The translations under genes and the position numbers were made by a program. Below, one piece after another: positions 14,038 through 14,310 of a DNA stretch of 14,310 nt. The stretch is from Bacillota bacterium (GTDB lineage: Bacteria; Bacillota_G; SHA-98; UBA4971), in the NCBI GenBank assembly GCA_012512055.1, contig JAAZEW010000162.1, forward strand, positions 1 to 14,310. Direction: 5' to 3'. Each line of letters starts with the position of its first letter. The stretch's first letter is position 1. The notes beneath the pieces were generated by a model. It was not told the origin of the DNA and did no database searches. It saw nothing but the letters and a program-made list of their open reading frames with translations.

Positions 14038-14083
14038 GCGATAAGCCGTGTGGCAGCCAGCGCGATAAGCGCGATAGGCAGCC
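14038..14083. repeat. Imperfect direct repeat of about 22 bp
   Basis: GCGATAAGCC...GGCAGCC (14038-14058) recurs as GCGATAAGCG...GGCAGCC (14062-14083), with an extra GCGATA inside the second copy. It adjoins the 13-14 bp array and adds to the repeat character of this region. Confidence 0.6.
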
Positions 14084-14110
14084 CGCTTCACAAAGCAATG
14101 AGCGATGACA

Positions 14111-14218
14111 GAGACCGTTGAACTTCTCCAGTAGCTGCCAGTTTCGCCGAAGACGGCGACCAGTTTTTGCGATTCGGGCGGGCCGTGTTAACATAATATG
14201 GGAGACAACAACGGTCTC
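14111..14218. repeat. 10-bp inverted repeat with an alternative inner hairpin
   Basis: GAGACCGTTG (14111-14120) and CAACGGTCTC (14209-14218) are perfect reverse complements 88 bases apart. The right arm can instead fold locally, since GAGAC (14202-14206) pairs with GTCTC (14214-14218) over a 7-base loop. The two pairings are mutually exclusive. Confidence 0.5.
14144..14168 (+). terminator. Short hairpin followed by five T
   Basis: TCGCCG (14144-14149) pairs perfectly with CGGCGA (14154-14159) around the loop AAGA, and TTTTT begins four bases later (14164). It resembles a weak intrinsic terminator for plus-strand transcription, but no plus-strand gene precedes it within about 11 kb, so it may instead be a structural element of the minus-strand csoR leader. 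Confidence 0.25.
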
Positions 14219-14247
14219 ACGATATCGTACTCGCTCATATGTCTTCA

Positions 14248-14267
14248 TATACCCTACGGGGTATAAT
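14248..14267 (+). promoter_or_regulatory. CsoR-type operator overlapping a -10 box
   Basis: TATACCC (14248-14254), a TACG spacer and GGGTATA (14259-14265) form a perfect 7-bp inverted repeat. The core TACCCTACGGGGTA closely resembles CsoR operators known in Bacillota such as the B. subtilis copZA site. TATAAT (14262-14267) overlaps the right arm on the plus strand, so repressor binding would block RNA polymerase. No good -35 is visible 16-18 bases upstream. The promoter points off the window, probably to a copper chaperone or P-type ATPase gene. A further TATACC follows at 14267-14272. Confidence 0.65.
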
Positions 14268-14310
14268 ATACCGTTACAAGAAGCTTCTGTCAACAACTGA
14301 AGGCTACAAC

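Larger units (their letters stand above)
13903..14310. other. Repeat-rich intergenic region upstream of csoR
   Basis: 408 bases to the window end with no convincing gene. Long frames across it translate to low-complexity, Arg-rich sequence and overlap the csoR start. It contains a degenerate 13-14 bp tandem array (about 13923-14010), a direct duplication of about 22 bp (14038-14083), inverted repeats (14111-14218), a short hairpin followed by five T (14144-14168), and a CsoR-type operator with a TATAAT box (14248-14267). Confidence 0.7.

Noticed and set aside
13889..14296. A 135-codon minus-strand frame over the csoR upstream region
   Set aside because: It overlaps the csoR start, runs through tandem repeats and gives Arg/Leu-rich low-complexity sequence; it also covers the operator.

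Overview
The window looks like chromosomal DNA of an anaerobic, Gram-positive-type bacterium, most likely a member of the Bacillota. This is inference from strong GGAGG-type ribosome binding sites, frequent GTG and TTG starts, tightly overlapping genes, a molybdenum hydroxylase/SsnA pair, a separate FchA-type cyclodeaminase, a dihydropteroate synthase with a long N-terminal extension, and a CsoR-type copper regulator. No rRNA, tRNA, CRISPR array, insertion sequence or prophage gene was recognised.

Left part, plus strand (1-2925): the end of a [2Fe-2S] subunit of a xanthine dehydrogenase-type hydroxylase, an SsnA-like aminohydrolase, and a PLP-dependent enzyme of the cysteine synthase fold with altered active-site motifs. 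The first two are typical neighbours in purine/N-heterocycle catabolism clusters. A perfect 13-bp hairpin (2941-2979) separates this block from the convergent genes that follow.

Middle and right, minus strand (13902 down to 2986): in transcription order these are a CsoR-family copper sensor, thioredoxin, glutamate formimidoyltransferase, imidazolonepropionase (hutI), formimino-THF cyclodeaminase (fchA), an isochorismatase-fold hydrolase, folP, folB, a folK-birA fusion, a short YdcZ-type membrane protein, and a soluble multi-GAF histidine kinase. The hutI/ftcD/fchA trio passes the formimino group of formiminoglutamate to tetrahydrofolate and converts it to methenyl-THF. folP/folB/folK make the pterin part of that folate. 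The locus therefore joins a folate-consuming one-carbon pathway to folate synthesis, opposite a purine-type hydroxylase cluster. hutH and hutU are not in the window.

Right end (13903-14310): no convincing gene, but much structure. It holds a degenerate 13-14 bp tandem array, a roughly 22-bp direct duplication, mutually exclusive hairpins, and a near-canonical CsoR operator overlapping a TATAAT box that faces off the window, probably towards a copper efflux or chaperone gene. A second array of three 24-bp repeats overlaps the csoR stop codon and sits upstream of trxA.

The most unusual items are the single-frame FolK-BirA fusion, the 24-bp repeat array with its TATACC core, the structured csoR upstream region, and the co-location of formimino-group salvage with folate synthesis.
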